A stretch of DNA of 64,000 nucleotides from an uncultured Oscillospiraceae bacterium (GTDB lineage: Bacteria > Bacillota > Clostridia > Oscillospirales > Acutalibacteraceae): positions 108,316-172,315 of the forward strand of contig UQFO01000003.1 in the NCBI GenBank assembly GCA_900540275.1, given 5' to 3'. Below the pieces are notes generated by a model. That model was not told the DNA's origin. It searched no databases and was given only the letters and a program-made list of their open reading frames with translations. A program made the translations under genes and the position numbers. Positions 46,403 through 55,127 of this stretch are shown one piece after another (within the stretch, counting starts at the first letter, position 1; each line of letters begins with the position of its first letter).

Positions 46403-48107
46403 ATACGTTAATTTCGCTGTAGCTTGCGCGGTTGATAGCGTTCAACACGCCCGCGATGGACGCCATATTGATATTGCTCTCGATTCCGACGCCGAAAATG
46501 CTCTTGCCGTCCGGCTTCTGCATCTCAATGTACGCAATCGCCTTGGAGTCGGAGCCCTCGCTGATGGCGTGCTCGTGGTAGGATAGGAACTTGTATTTAG
46601 AAACGCCGACAGTTTTCAGGGCGTTGAAGAACGCGTCAATTGGGCCGTTGCCGCGGCCTTCGATTTCCCGGTCGGTTACAGCTTCGTTCTCGTGGATGCG
46701 CAGCTTGCCTTGGAAATGCACCTCATGCGCCCCATTTTGGCCGCTGCCTTCCTCAAAGAGCTTGTGTACGGTCAGCTCATATTTTTTCGGGATATAGAGG
46801 TATTCCTTCTCGAATACATGCAAAAGCTCGTTCGGGACGAGCTCGCGCCCGAGCTTGTCACACTCCTTCTGGACAAGCGCGCCAAATTCAGGATGCATCT
46901 TCTTCGGCAGGTTATAGCCAAAGTTGTTCTGCATAACAAACGCCGCGCCGCCCTTGCCGGACTGGGAGTTGATGCGGATAATCGGCTCGTACTGCCGGCC
47001 TACGTCCGCCGGGTCGATGGGAAGGTACGGAACCTCCCAGTATTCTGTGCCGGACTCGCGCATATACTGCATGCCCTTGTTGATTGCGTCCTGATGGGAG
47101 CCGGAAAACGCGGTAAACACCAGCTCGCCCACGTACGGCGTGCGCTCATGGATTTTCATGTTGGTGCAGCGCTCATAGATTTCCTTGTATTTCGGCAGGT
47201 CGCTGAAATCGAGCTGCGGGTCGACGCCCTGCGTAAACATGTTGAGCCCTACTGTTACGATATCGAGGTTGCCTGTGCGCTCACCGTTGCCGAACAGCGT
47301 GCCCTCAACCCTGTCCGCTCCCGCGAGAAGCGCAAGCTCCGTCGCGGCGACGCCGCTTCCGCGGTCGTTATGCGGATGGATGCTGATAATGGCGGCTTCG
47401 CGGTTTGGGAGATGGCGGATAAAGTATTCCACCTGGTCGGCATAGGTGTTTGCGGTGCACATTTCGACTGTATTCGGAAGATTCAAGATGACCGGTTTTT
47501 CCTTTGCCGCGCCGAGCGCTTCCATGACGGCCGCGCAGATATCGACCGAGAATTCAGGCTCTGTTCCGCTGAAGCTTTCCGGGGAATATTCAAAGCGGAT
47601 GTTCGTGTCCCCGCTGTAATTGTCGGTCAGTTCTTTAATAAGCTTTGCGCCGTTTACGGCAATTTCCGTAATCCCCGCCATATCCTTCTTGAATACGACC
47701 TTGCGCTGAAGCGTAGAGGTGGAGTTATAGAAGTGGACGATGACGTTTTTTGCGCCCTTGATAGCGTCGAATGTTTTGCGGATAAGATGCTCCCTTGCCT
47801 GGACGAGCACCTGAATGGATACGTCGTCGGGGATATGGCCTCCTTCAATCAGCTCGCGGCAAATTTCATATTCCGTCTCTGACGCGGACGGGAAGCCGAT
47901 TTCGATTTCCTTGAAGCCCATATCGCACAGCGCATGGAAGAACTCGAGCTTTTCCTCTAAATTCATCGGGTCGATAAGCGCCTGGTTGCCGTCGCGTAAA
48001 TCTACGCTGCACCAGATGGGCGCTTTGGTGATGACGTTGTTCGGCCACTGACGGTCGGGTAAATCGATTTGCTTGAAGGGGATGTACTTTTTGTATGCTT
48101 CGTACAT
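46401..48107 (-). CDS. leuA: 2-isopropylmalate synthase (long, LeuA2-type)
   Basis: A 568-residue enzyme that condenses acetyl-CoA with 2-ketoisovalerate, the first step of leucine synthesis. The TIM-barrel domain has WCSVDLRDGNQALIDPMN (metal Asp), SIHPHNDRGSGVAATELA (HxH) and LFGNGERTGNLDIVT. The C-terminal leucine-sensing domain ends KSIFGVGIESNINMASIAGVLNAINRA. Length and the KKYIPFKQIDLPDRQWPNN start match the long form found in Actinobacteria and some Clostridia. GGAGG precedes the ATG. A T-box upstream ties it to tRNA-Leu charging. Confidence 0.95.
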   Translation of the reverse strand: MYEAYKKYIPFKQIDLPDRQWPNNVITKAPIWCSVDLRDGNQALIDPMNLEEKLEFFHALCDMGFKEIEIGFPSASETEYEICRELIEGGHIPDDVSIQVLVQAREHLIRKTFDAIKGAKNVIVHFYNSTSTLQRKVVFKKDMAGITEIAVNGAKLIKELTDNYSGDTNIRFEYSPESFSGTEPEFSVDICAAVMEALGAAKEKPVILNLPNTVEMCTANTYADQVEYFIRHLPNREAAIISIHPHNDRGSGVAATELALLAGADRVEGTLFGNGERTGNLDIVTVGLNMFTQGVDPQLDFSDLPKYKEIYERCTNMKIHERTPYVGELVFTAFSGSHQDAINKGMQYMRESGTEYWEVPYLPIDPADVGRQYEPIIRINSQSGKGGAAFVMQNNFGYNLPKKMHPEFGALVQKECDKLGRELVPNELLHVFEKEYLYIPKKYELTVHKLFEEGSGQNGAHEVHFQGKLRIHENEAVTDREIEGRGNGPIDAFFNALKTVGVSKYKFLSYHEHAISEGSDSKAIAYIEMQKPDGKSIFGVGIESNINMASIAGVLNAINRASYSEINV

Positions 48108-48189
48108 AGTAAAACCTCCGTTTGTAAAATTACATTGAACCGCTCACTTCTGACCATTTTGCGGGATGGAATTTTTAAAGGGTGTATTA

Positions 48190-48471
48190 AAATAAAAAGT
48201 CCCTTTCCGTAAAGAAAGGGACGAATAAAATCCGTGGTACCACCCAAATTCAAACACGATTACGTGTTCCTCACAGGCTTCTATCAAAGCCCTGGCCGTT
48301 AACGCAGCCTTGCGTCCTGCCCTGGGGGATAATTCCCTGCGGACAGACAACTCCGGGATGAGCTATCCATACGAAGCCCGACGCCGCCTTACACCAGCCG
48401 GCAGCTCTCTTTGCACGAGGCGTTCGCATCTTATTCCCTTCACAGTCTTTCAGATGAGTCATTCAATTGTT
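48190..48471 (-). promoter_or_regulatory. T-box riboswitch controlling leuA
   Basis: On the minus strand the T-box core TTTGGGTGGTACCACGG lies at 48250-48234, followed by a terminator stem GTCCCTTTC/GAAAGGGAC (48224-48199) and a T-run. A candidate specifier is CTC in ATAGCTCATCCC near 48360, a leucine codon consistent with leuA. Confidence 0.9.
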
Positions 48472-48477
48472 ATCACA

Positions 48478-48506
48478 ATTATATGCACGGAAAATTTTTT
48501 TGTCAA
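48478..48506 (-). promoter_or_regulatory. Promoter of the leuA T-box
   Basis: On the minus strand, TTGACA (48506-48501), 17-base spacer and TATAAT (48483-48478). Confidence 0.9.
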
Positions 48507-48541
48507 GGCTTTTTTGAAAAGAGGCTTTTTGCGCCCTTCTC

Positions 48542-49336
48542 TTACAGCCGATAAGCTCCGGCAACCTTATAGAGCTCAAGAACAAGCGTTTCCACTGCCC
48601 GGTTGAGCGCGTCCCCTTCAAACATAGAGCAAAACAGGGTGTTCAGGTTCTCCTCAAAGCCCGCGGGCAGGATTTTGCATTGCGCCTTGCAAAGCGCCGC
48701 CATGCGCTTTTCTCCGGGATGCGTCATCTCGTTGAGTGCGAAAATCACATCAAAATAACTCGCCAGAAATTCAGCGGCGCGGTGGTTGACGCTGACCAAA
48801 TCGCCGCGCGCGGCCGCCTTTTTAATCTGTAAATCGTAGGACGGCAGCACGCCGCTCAATAAGTTAAGGTTCTTTGTAATAATATTGCGTTTAAGCCGCT
48901 CCGGATAGGGAACGGTATACCGTTCCTTGAGTGCCGAAAGCCTTCCTTTCTTGTCAAAAACGATATCGCAGGTCAGCAGGTTGTGCCACATACAGGTGGT
49001 ATACCCGTTTGCGCTGCGGCATTCGTCCACAACCGCTGCAATTCCGTGCGAAAAATCGTCAAGGCTGCGGTAGATTATATCGATGTCAATCCCGTTTTTA
49101 AGCGTGCAGTTGTCCTCGTTCTCCCAATAGTGGTTCCCGATTTCCATTACGCTGCAATACGTTTGCAGGATTGCTTCCCTTGCATCCAGCCCGACCGGAC
49201 CGGTTACGTAAAGGTACACGTCGTAGTCGGACCTTGCGTCTGCCTTTCCTGTCGCGCGCGAGCCGCCAACAGCGAGCGCCTCTATCTGCGGGAGCGATTC
49301 AAAATTCCGCATGATGTCCCTGATATCATCGTACAT
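48542..49336 (-). CDS. Nucleotidyltransferase with DUF4037-like C-terminal domain
   Basis: A 264-residue protein. The N-terminal pol-beta-type nucleotidyltransferase motif is VGGSRATGKADARSDYDVYLYV (GS...DxD), and a third acidic position is in GIDIDIIYRS. A C-terminal helical domain carries KRNIITKNLNLLSGVLPSYDLQIKKAAARGD, the DUF4037 pattern. Relatives include aminoglycoside nucleotidyltransferases, but the substrate cannot be read from sequence. AGGTACCTT weakly precedes the ATG. It lies 25 bases downstream of metK without a terminator, so it is probably expressed from the SAM-controlled promoter. Confidence 0.8.
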   Translation of the reverse strand: MYDDIRDIMRNFESLPQIEALAVGGSRATGKADARSDYDVYLYVTGPVGLDAREAILQTYCSVMEIGNHYWENEDNCTLKNGIDIDIIYRSLDDFSHGIAAVVDECRSANGYTTCMWHNLLTCDIVFDKKGRLSALKERYTVPYPERLKRNIITKNLNLLSGVLPSYDLQIKKAAARGDLVSVNHRAAEFLASYFDVIFALNEMTHPGEKRMAALCKAQCKILPAGFEENLNTLFCSMFEGDALNRAVETLVLELYKVAGAYRL

Positions 49337-49361
49337 AAGGTACCTCCGTTAACCTGCGGCC

Positions 49362-50552
49362 TCAAACAAGCGCTTTCAGCACGGCCTTCAGCTCTTCTGT
49401 TTTGTTGAGCTTTTCCCACTCTACGCCGAGCTCCTCGCGTCCCATATGCCCGTAGGCCGCAAGCGGGCGGTATTTCGTTTCCCGCAGCTTTAAGCTGTCG
49501 ATTATCGCGGCGGGGCGCAGGTCGAACACCTGGTTTACAGCCTTTGCAAGCTGTTCGTTCGTATATTCGGAGGTACCGAACGCGTCCACCATGACAGATA
49601 CGGGCTTTGCCACGCCTATGGCGTAGGCAAGCTGTACCTCGCACCTTTTGGCAAGCGCCGCGCCGACTATGTTTTTTGCCACATGGCGCGCCGCGTACGC
49701 CGCGCTGCGGTCTACCTTCGTCGGGTCCTTGCCGGAAAAGCATCCGCCGCCGTGCCGCCCGAAGCCCCCGTAGGTGTCTACGATAATCTTCCTGCCCGTC
49801 AGGCCGCTGTCTCCGACCGGCCCGCCGATAACGAAACGGCCCGTCGGGTTGACATAAATTTTTGTATCGTCGTCAAGCAGGGAAGCAGGTATAACGGGCT
49901 TGATGACATGCTCCACAATATCCCCGCGAATTTGCTCCAAAGAAACCTTTTCGCTGTGCTGGGTCGATACCACAACAGCCTCCACACGCTTGATTTGGCT
50001 GCCGTCGTACTCGACCGTAACCTGTGATTTTCCATCCGGGCGCAGGTAGGGGAGCGTACCGTCCTTGCGCACCTGCGCCAAACGCTTTGCAAGCTTGTGC
50101 GCAAGGGAAGCGGACAGCGGCATAAGCTCCTTTGTTTCGTCGCACGCGTAACCGAACATCATGCCCTGGTCGCCCGCGCCGTACAGGTTGTATGCGTCCT
50201 TCTCGCCCTGCTTTCGCTCGTAGCTTTCGTTTACGCCCATGGCAATATCGGGCGACTGCGCGTCGATAGACGTGAGCACCGCGCAGGTGCTGCCGTCAAA
50301 GCCGCAGGCAGGGTTGTCGTAGCCGATGGAGCAGACTACGCCCCTCGCAATGGAGGCAATATCGATATAGCAGTCTGTCGTAATTTCGCCCATCACATGG
50401 ACCATGCCGGTCGTCGCCGTGACCTCGCAGGCGACATGCGCGTTTTTATCCTGTTCCAGGATTGCGTCGAGCACCGCGTCGGAAATCTGGTCGCATACCT
50501 TGTCGGGATGCCCTTCCGTTACGGATTCCGAAGTGAAAAAGTGTTTTGCCAT
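49362..50552 (-). CDS. metK: S-adenosylmethionine synthetase
   Basis: A 396-residue enzyme making SAM from methionine and ATP. Signatures are FFTSESVTEGHPDKVCDQISDAVLD (His and Asp of the active site), GAGDQGMMFGYACDE, and GGHGGGCFSGKDPTKVDRS-like GGFGRHGGGCFSGKDPTKVD. Length is standard. AGAAAGGAAG precedes the ATG. A SAM-I riboswitch upstream provides feedback. The nucleotidyltransferase downstream is probably co-transcribed. Confidence 0.97.
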   Translation of the reverse strand: MAKHFFTSESVTEGHPDKVCDQISDAVLDAILEQDKNAHVACEVTATTGMVHVMGEITTDCYIDIASIARGVVCSIGYDNPACGFDGSTCAVLTSIDAQSPDIAMGVNESYERKQGEKDAYNLYGAGDQGMMFGYACDETKELMPLSASLAHKLAKRLAQVRKDGTLPYLRPDGKSQVTVEYDGSQIKRVEAVVVSTQHSEKVSLEQIRGDIVEHVIKPVIPASLLDDDTKIYVNPTGRFVIGGPVGDSGLTGRKIIVDTYGGFGRHGGGCFSGKDPTKVDRSAAYAARHVAKNIVGAALAKRCEVQLAYAIGVAKPVSVMVDAFGTSEYTNEQLAKAVNQVFDLRPAAIIDSLKLRETKYRPLAAYGHMGREELGVEWEKLNKTEELKAVLKALV

Positions 50553-50582
50553 AATCTATTCTTCCTTTCTGATTAACATAAA

Positions 50583-50716
50583 AATCCGCTCCCGGCGTAC
50601 CGGAAGCGGAATCAAAGCTCTCATCTTCCGGTTAAACCGCAGGATTTGGCACCTTACATTCATGCAGGTTGCCGGACTTCACAGGGCCTGTCCCTCCGTC
50701 ACTCTTGATAAGCAGA
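50583..50716 (-). promoter_or_regulatory. SAM-I riboswitch (S box) controlling metK
   Basis: Read on the minus strand: CTTATCAAGAG at the 5' end (50712-50702), then GGAGGGACAGGCCCTGTGAAG, CCGGCAACC, AAGGTGCCAAATCC and AGATGAGAG: the conserved S-box order. A terminator stem, TCCGCTTCCGG.../...GGGAGCGGA (50610-50585), followed by TTTTTA, ends the leader. Confidence 0.96.
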
Positions 50717-50738
50717 TGTTATTGAATTTTCGTTACCC

Positions 50739-50766
50739 ATTATAACACGGCGGGCCGGATTGTCAA
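50739..50766 (-). promoter_or_regulatory. Promoter of metK
   Basis: On the minus strand, TTGACA (50766-50761), 16-base spacer and TATAAT (50744-50739), just upstream of the S box. Confidence 0.87.
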
Positions 50767-50821
50767 GTCACAAAATCTGGTTTTCCGGCACGCTTTGACA
50801 ACATGGTATGCCTGCCGGATA

Positions 50822-51853
50822 TTATCCAACAGACGGGCGCAGCAGCAAAAAGATAAGCCCTACAGCGAAAATAATCTGGCATACGCCCACAAGCCCGCCG
50901 AAGAGCATCGATTTCGGGCCTTCCTTCACAAGGTCGCGGAACTTTACGCGCATACCGATTGCCGCGAGCGCAATGATTTCAAACTGTCCGCTGATGGTTT
51001 TTGCGGTCGCCCCGACGACCTGCGGCAAAAAGCCGATGCTGGTGATGATGCTCAAAAGGAAAAAGCCGATGATAAACCAGGGAACGCCCGCTTTGACCTT
51101 GCCGTGCTCTCCCGTTTGTTTGGAAAAAAGCTTTTCGCCCTCGTTTGTGTTGAGCCTGGAAAAGACGAGCGCAACGAGCACAAGGAAGATGATGCGGATA
51201 ATTTTAAAGATGGTCGCCATATCGACAACCTCGGTGCTGACCATCTTAGCCGAGGCGATAACCTGCCCGATGGACTGCAGCGTACCGCCGATAAGCCCCG
51301 CGGTCTGCAGGGTTTCGTGGTTGTACAGGAGCCCCGCAATGAGTGGGAGCAGTATCATCATAAACGTACCGGTGACATTGACGATTGTAATGGAAATACC
51401 CTTATCTTTCGACTCAGCCTTGACCACGGGAGCGACCGTCGCAATCGCCGACGAGCCGCACACTGCGTTGCCCGCGCACATGAGCATGGTGAACTTCTTG
51501 CCGAAGCCGAGCTTTTTGCCGATTAAATACGCCGCCGTGATAGTCAGCGCCATCTGTAAAAGGATAAAGATGACGCCGGTAATCCCAACGCCCATAATAT
51601 CTGTTAAATTGAGTGTCAGGCCAGTCAGGACGATGGAATATTCCAACAGGTTTTTTTCAGAGAACTTTGAGCCGGCGTTGAACACCTCGCGGTTTAAAAA
51701 GGTGTTGCCGGCAAGGATACCCAGCAAGATGGCAATCAGCGCCGAGCCGATTGACGGGATGTAATTGGCTAAAACCTGGGCAATTACGGCAATCACGGCA
51801 CAGACCAGAAAGCCCGGAATTATTTTTTTAACTGTTTGTAACGCGTTTTGCAA
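50822..51853 (-). CDS. YeiH/UPF0324-family membrane transporter (putative sulfate exporter)
   Basis: A 343-residue protein with about 10 membrane helices. IGSALIAILLGILAGNTF, EYSIVLTGLTLNLTDI and the CAGNAVCGSSAIATVAPVV signature identify the conserved hypothetical protein 698 (YeiH) family. A sulfate or sulfonate export role has been proposed; substrate evidence is thin. The start is a TTG at 51853 preceded by AGAGGG. It is upstream of metK but separated by metK's own promoter and a weak hairpin near 50785-50815. Confidence 0.85.
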   Translation of the reverse strand: MQNALQTVKKIIPGFLVCAVIAVIAQVLANYIPSIGSALIAILLGILAGNTFLNREVFNAGSKFSEKNLLEYSIVLTGLTLNLTDIMGVGITGVIFILLQMALTITAAYLIGKKLGFGKKFTMLMCAGNAVCGSSAIATVAPVVKAESKDKGISITIVNVTGTFMMILLPLIAGLLYNHETLQTAGLIGGTLQSIGQVIASAKMVSTEVVDMATIFKIIRIIFLVLVALVFSRLNTNEGEKLFSKQTGEHGKVKAGVPWFIIGFFLLSIITSIGFLPQVVGATAKTISGQFEIIALAAIGMRVKFRDLVKEGPKSMLFGGLVGVCQIIFAVGLIFLLLRPSVG

Positions 51854-51910
51854 GGAAAAGACCCTCTTCCGGTTGATTTTACGGCATATGGATTAGATTT
51901 ATGCCGCTTG

Positions 51911-52585
51911 TTATTTTCCAAAAAGCATCATAAAAAAGGCGGCGGCAAGCACCCCGCAACATACCCAGATGGAAGGGGTGCCGAACAGGCCGCAAAGCAG
52001 CGTGCCAATCGCCGCGCCAGCCAGGAAAACGAGAATGACCGCAAAGTACCGCAGGGACTTTTTTCCCGCTTCTTTATCCCTAGTTTCAAGGAAGGTAAAC
52101 AGGAATTCCCCCGCGCTGCGCAGGTTGCCCGTACACATGGTAGACGCGTACGGCAGGCCATTCGTTTTACGGAAGCTGTTAAACTGCATGGAGCAGACAA
52201 ACGAAATCGCGATATTTACCACAGCGTTTGGGACGGCCCGCGGCAGGAGCCCGATGACAAACAGCATCGCTATTTCTATTAAAACGACGATATGCTGCCA
52301 TTCCACGAATTTCCTAGGGCTGAATTTCCGTTTGAAAAGCTCCGTAATCAGCACGCCCAGCAGGAACGCGAAAACCGGCGCGAGATAAACCAGGAAGCCC
52401 GCTGGCTCGCCCTGCGCCATATGGACGCCGAGCAGCACAAGGTTGCCGGTTTGCGCGTTTGCAAAGACGCCGCCGCGTAAAAGATAAGTATATGCGTCAA
52501 GAAAGCCGCCCACAAACGCAAGGCAAAGGCCGATATAAAGCGTTTCATGAATTGGGATATTGCTGGAAAGCTTGCCCTTTTTCAA
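51911..52585 (-). CDS. YoaK-type DUF1275 membrane protein
   Basis: A 224-residue protein with about six helices. FVGGFLDAYTYLLRGGVFANAQTGNLVLLG and the later segment SFVCSMQFNSFRKTNGLPYASTMCTGNLRSAGE are DUF1275 (YoaK) hallmarks. Function is unknown. The best start is a TTG at 52585, 7 bases after AGAGGGGATC, giving KKGKLSSNIPIHETLYIG; the ATG at 52615 has no good ribosome-binding site, and longer starts would lie upstream of a likely promoter near 52625. Confidence 0.82.
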   Translation of the reverse strand: MKKGKLSSNIPIHETLYIGLCLAFVGGFLDAYTYLLRGGVFANAQTGNLVLLGVHMAQGEPAGFLVYLAPVFAFLLGVLITELFKRKFSPRKFVEWQHIVVLIEIAMLFVIGLLPRAVPNAVVNIAISFVCSMQFNSFRKTNGLPYASTMCTGNLRSAGEFLFTFLETRDKEAGKKSLRYFAVILVFLAGAAIGTLLCGLFGTPSIWVCCGVLAAAFFMMLFGK

Positions 52586-52663
52586 AAAGATCCCCTCTTT
52601 TTGCCGAAATGGCATGATATATAGTATACAGTGAAACAAAAATTTTGTACATCGTCCGGGCGT

Positions 52664-52695
52664 AAAAAAAGAGCGGTACGCCCCGCTCTTTTTTG
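52664..52695. terminator. Terminator after the split GOGAT operon
   Basis: AAAAAAGAGCGG/CCGCTCTTTTTT with a short TACGC loop. Symmetric A and T runs allow termination in both directions; on the minus strand it ends the GOGAT operon. Confidence 0.88.
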
Positions 52696-52721
52696 TTGCT
52701 TTAATTAAATTGCACTGTATA

Positions 52722-53450
52722 TCAGCTATAGGTATATAACTGCCTGTAAGGGTTTTTGGTGTCGGGCTCCAGAACGTAAAAATCATGATGGAGGATTTCC
52801 TTCTTCTTCGCTTTAAACGCATTGCAGTAGTCGTCTATATATTCGTCAATTACGCTCATGTCCTCTTCCGTCGCGGGCCGCGCGGCCACCTGCTTTGGAA
52901 GGCCCTGCGGCAAATCCTGCTCCTTGCAGCGCAGGTAGATTTTGCCGCCGTGCATCCCGGTTCCGCAGAAGTTGCCGACAATCGATTTTGAATCCGTATT
53001 GACGCCAAGCACAATAATCAGGCCGCCTGCCTGGTATTCGCCTAAAAAGCTTCCGGCGGCCCCGCCGATTACAATCACGGGGAGCTTATCCTTATATGCC
53101 TTCATGTGGATGCCCGTCCGGTAACCGGAATTGCCCTCAATCAGGATGCGCCCGCCGCGCATGGCGTAGCCGGTAGCGTCCCCGCACGAGCCATGGACAT
53201 AAATTTTGCCGCTGTTCATCGTGTCTCCCGTTGCTTCCTGGGTGTTGCCGTACACATGGATGGTACAGCCGTTCAGGTAACAACCCAGGGCGTTTCCCGG
53301 TGTTCCGTTGATAACGATATCCTTTCCGGCAAGCGCGCTTGCGATATAGCGCTGCCCTGTGCAGCTGTCGATGGTAACCTGCCGGTCGCCCGTTTCCCTA
53401 ATCAGGCTGTTGAGCTTTTTAAAGTGCATTCGGTCCGCCTGTACCTTCAT
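52722..53450 (-). CDS. Split glutamate synthase, GXGXG (alpha-C) subunit
   Basis: A 242-residue beta-helix protein corresponding to the C-terminal domain of bacterial GltB, here a separate gene as in archaeal-type GOGAT. The repeating G-x-x-G turns are visible: GTPGNALGCYLNG, GNTQEATGDTMNSGKIYVHGSCGDATGYAMRGGRILIEGNSGYRTG, VGNFCGTGMHGGKIYLR. The domain is mainly structural in GltB and packs against the FMN domain. The ATG overlaps the stop of the oxidoreductase gene (ATGA), so it is translationally coupled as the last operon gene. Confidence 0.9.
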   Translation of the reverse strand: MKVQADRMHFKKLNSLIRETGDRQVTIDSCTGQRYIASALAGKDIVINGTPGNALGCYLNGCTIHVYGNTQEATGDTMNSGKIYVHGSCGDATGYAMRGGRILIEGNSGYRTGIHMKAYKDKLPVIVIGGAAGSFLGEYQAGGLIIVLGVNTDSKSIVGNFCGTGMHGGKIYLRCKEQDLPQGLPKQVAARPATEEDMSVIDEYIDDYCNAFKAKKKEILHHDFYVLEPDTKNPYRQLYTYS

Positions 53451-54685
53451 AGCGTCATCCCTCCAAGCGTTTTGGCCCTTTCGCGTTTTGAAAAGGCCAT
53501 CAACTGCGGCTTTTCCTTAATCAATTCAAAGTCGATTGTTTTAAGGCTCTTTTTTTCACGGATAAGCGACGTATAAATGCCCGCGCGCTCCACGTTGCCC
53601 ACCATGATGTAGCCCTTTAATAAATCGTCCTTTGTAACCAGCTTTTTATAATTCTGCGTACTCTTGTCCGCTACGATGTGCTCCTGCCCGCCGTAGCTTC
53701 CGGCAGTGATGACGTGCAGGCCAAAAAAGCCAATGGCGTTCATGGGGATTGCCTTGTCGTACAGGGCGCTGCCGCCCGCCATATTGATGCCCGCGCATTC
53801 ACCCTGCATGTAGGCGTTAGGCAGCAGCGCCAGAACGCGGTCCTCGTCCGTCGTGATGTCATGGCTCCTGGCGCAGTCGCCCGCCGCGTAAACATCGGGA
53901 AGGGCCGTGCGGCATGCTTCGTCCGTTACGATGCCGCCCTGTACCTGCGCGCCCGCGTCCTGCAGCAGCTTTGTGTTCGGGCGCACGCCGACAGCGAGCA
54001 CCAGCGCGTCGAACGGAATTTTTTTGCCGCTTTTAAGCGTCGCCGTATTTTGGGTAAAGCTTTTGACGCTGTCACAAAGCGTAAACTCAACACCGTGCTT
54101 TTCAATATGCTCCTGTACAATTTTAGAGCCCGTTTTATCGAGTATGCTCGGCAGAATCCGCTCCGCCATATCGACCACATGGATGTGCTTCACCCTTTTT
54201 TCAATGCCTTCCGCGCACTTGAGCCCTATCAGCCCCGCGCCGATAATAAGCACACGGCTGTCCTTGGTAATTGCCTGTTCCAGCGCCTTCGCGTCGTCGA
54301 GCGACAGAAAGGTAAATTTCTTTTCCACCTTTTCAAGCCCCTCCATTTGGGGGACGAAGGGGGAAGAGCCGGTCGCGGCGAGCAGCCGGTCGTATTTAAC
54401 CTTTTTGCCGCCGTCCAGCGTGACTTCCTTTTTTTCGCTGTCTACCGACACGGCTTTTTTGCCAAGCAGGGCGGTCACGCCGTTTTCCTTATAAAAATTG
54501 CCGTCCCTGTATTTCATGCGCTCGCTGTCTGTTTTTCCCAGCAGCAGGTAAGAGATGAGCGGGCGGGAGTAGGTATGGTATGGCTCGTCGGAAATAATGG
54601 TGATTTTGCCCTTTTTATCGATTTGGCGGATACCCTCCACACAGCCTACGGCCGCGGCGGAATTGCCGATGATGACATAGTTCAT
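53447..54685 (-). CDS. FAD-dependent NAD(P)H oxidoreductase of the GOGAT operon
   Basis: A 412-residue pyridine nucleotide-disulfide oxidoreductase family protein of the NasD/rubredoxin-reductase type. The FAD-binding start is MNYVIIGNSAAAVGCVEGIR, the NAD(P)-binding fold is RVLIIGAGLIGLKCAEGIEK, and ALPDVYAAGDCARS is the second FAD motif. Lying between the ferredoxin-like and GXGXG genes with tiny gaps, it probably passes electrons from NAD(P)H to the glutamate synthase through the iron-sulfur subunit. The ATG at 54685 follows GGGAGGAGCGG; a longer start at 54733 would run through the upstream gene. Confidence 0.88.
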   Translation of the reverse strand: MNYVIIGNSAAAVGCVEGIRQIDKKGKITIISDEPYHTYSRPLISYLLLGKTDSERMKYRDGNFYKENGVTALLGKKAVSVDSEKKEVTLDGGKKVKYDRLLAATGSSPFVPQMEGLEKVEKKFTFLSLDDAKALEQAITKDSRVLIIGAGLIGLKCAEGIEKRVKHIHVVDMAERILPSILDKTGSKIVQEHIEKHGVEFTLCDSVKSFTQNTATLKSGKKIPFDALVLAVGVRPNTKLLQDAGAQVQGGIVTDEACRTALPDVYAAGDCARSHDITTDEDRVLALLPNAYMQGECAGINMAGGSALYDKAIPMNAIGFFGLHVITAGSYGGQEHIVADKSTQNYKKLVTKDDLLKGYIMVGNVERAGIYTSLIREKKSLKTIDFELIKEKPQLMAFSKRERAKTLGGMTL

Positions 54686-54686
54686 A

Positions 54687-55115
54687 TTACCGCTCCTCCC
54701 ATTCAATCGCTTTGTTGGGGCATCCCCTGACACAGGCGGGTGTTCCTCCGGCGTTCTTCACACAAAGCTCACATTTCTGCACCACGCCGCCTTCCGATGG
54801 TGTGATACAGCCGTACGGGCAGGTGAGCACGCAGGTATAGCAGCCCACGCATTTGTCCTGGTTGACCTCTATAACACCGTTCTCCACAGACAGCGCTCCC
54901 GTAATACAGCCCTTTACGCACAGCGGCTCCTCACAGTGGCGGCAGGAGACGGCAAAGCTGACAGAGTTATGCTCCTCAATCCGGATACGCGGGTTGATGG
55001 TGATATTTTTCAGGGCCTTTGCCATATCGTCCTTGCCGGAATTCGCGAACGCGCAGTAATATTCGCAGAGATGGCAGCCAAGGCACCATTTTTCATTGAC
55101 ATAAATTCGTTTCAT
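54687..55115 (-). CDS. Iron-sulfur electron-transfer subunit (four-cluster ferredoxin type)
   Basis: A 142-residue protein with sixteen Cys in four clusters' worth of motifs: CLGCHLCEYYC, CRHCEEPLCVKGC, CVGCYTCVLTCPYGC and CELCVKNAGGTPACVRGC. This HycB/DmsB-like arrangement wires electron flow between redox partners. It sits between the FMN subunit and the flavoprotein of the split GOGAT and probably links them. The ATG at 55115 follows AAGGAG; a GTG at 55121 is too close to that site. Confidence 0.9.
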   Translation of the reverse strand: MKRIYVNEKWCLGCHLCEYYCAFANSGKDDMAKALKNITINPRIRIEEHNSVSFAVSCRHCEEPLCVKGCITGALSVENGVIEVNQDKCVGCYTCVLTCPYGCITPSEGGVVQKCELCVKNAGGTPACVRGCPNKAIEWEER

Positions 55116-55127
55116 AGCCACATCTCC

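Noticed and set aside
46692..47882. 396-codon open frame opposite leuA
   Set aside because: It lies wholly within leuA on the other strand, has biased composition and no recognisable domain or ribosome-binding site; it is an antisense shadow of a GC-rich coding frame.
53678..54730. 350-codon plus-strand frame over the FAD oxidoreductase
   Set aside because: Arg/His/Ala-rich translation typical of an antisense frame; the opposite strand has clear FAD and NAD motifs.
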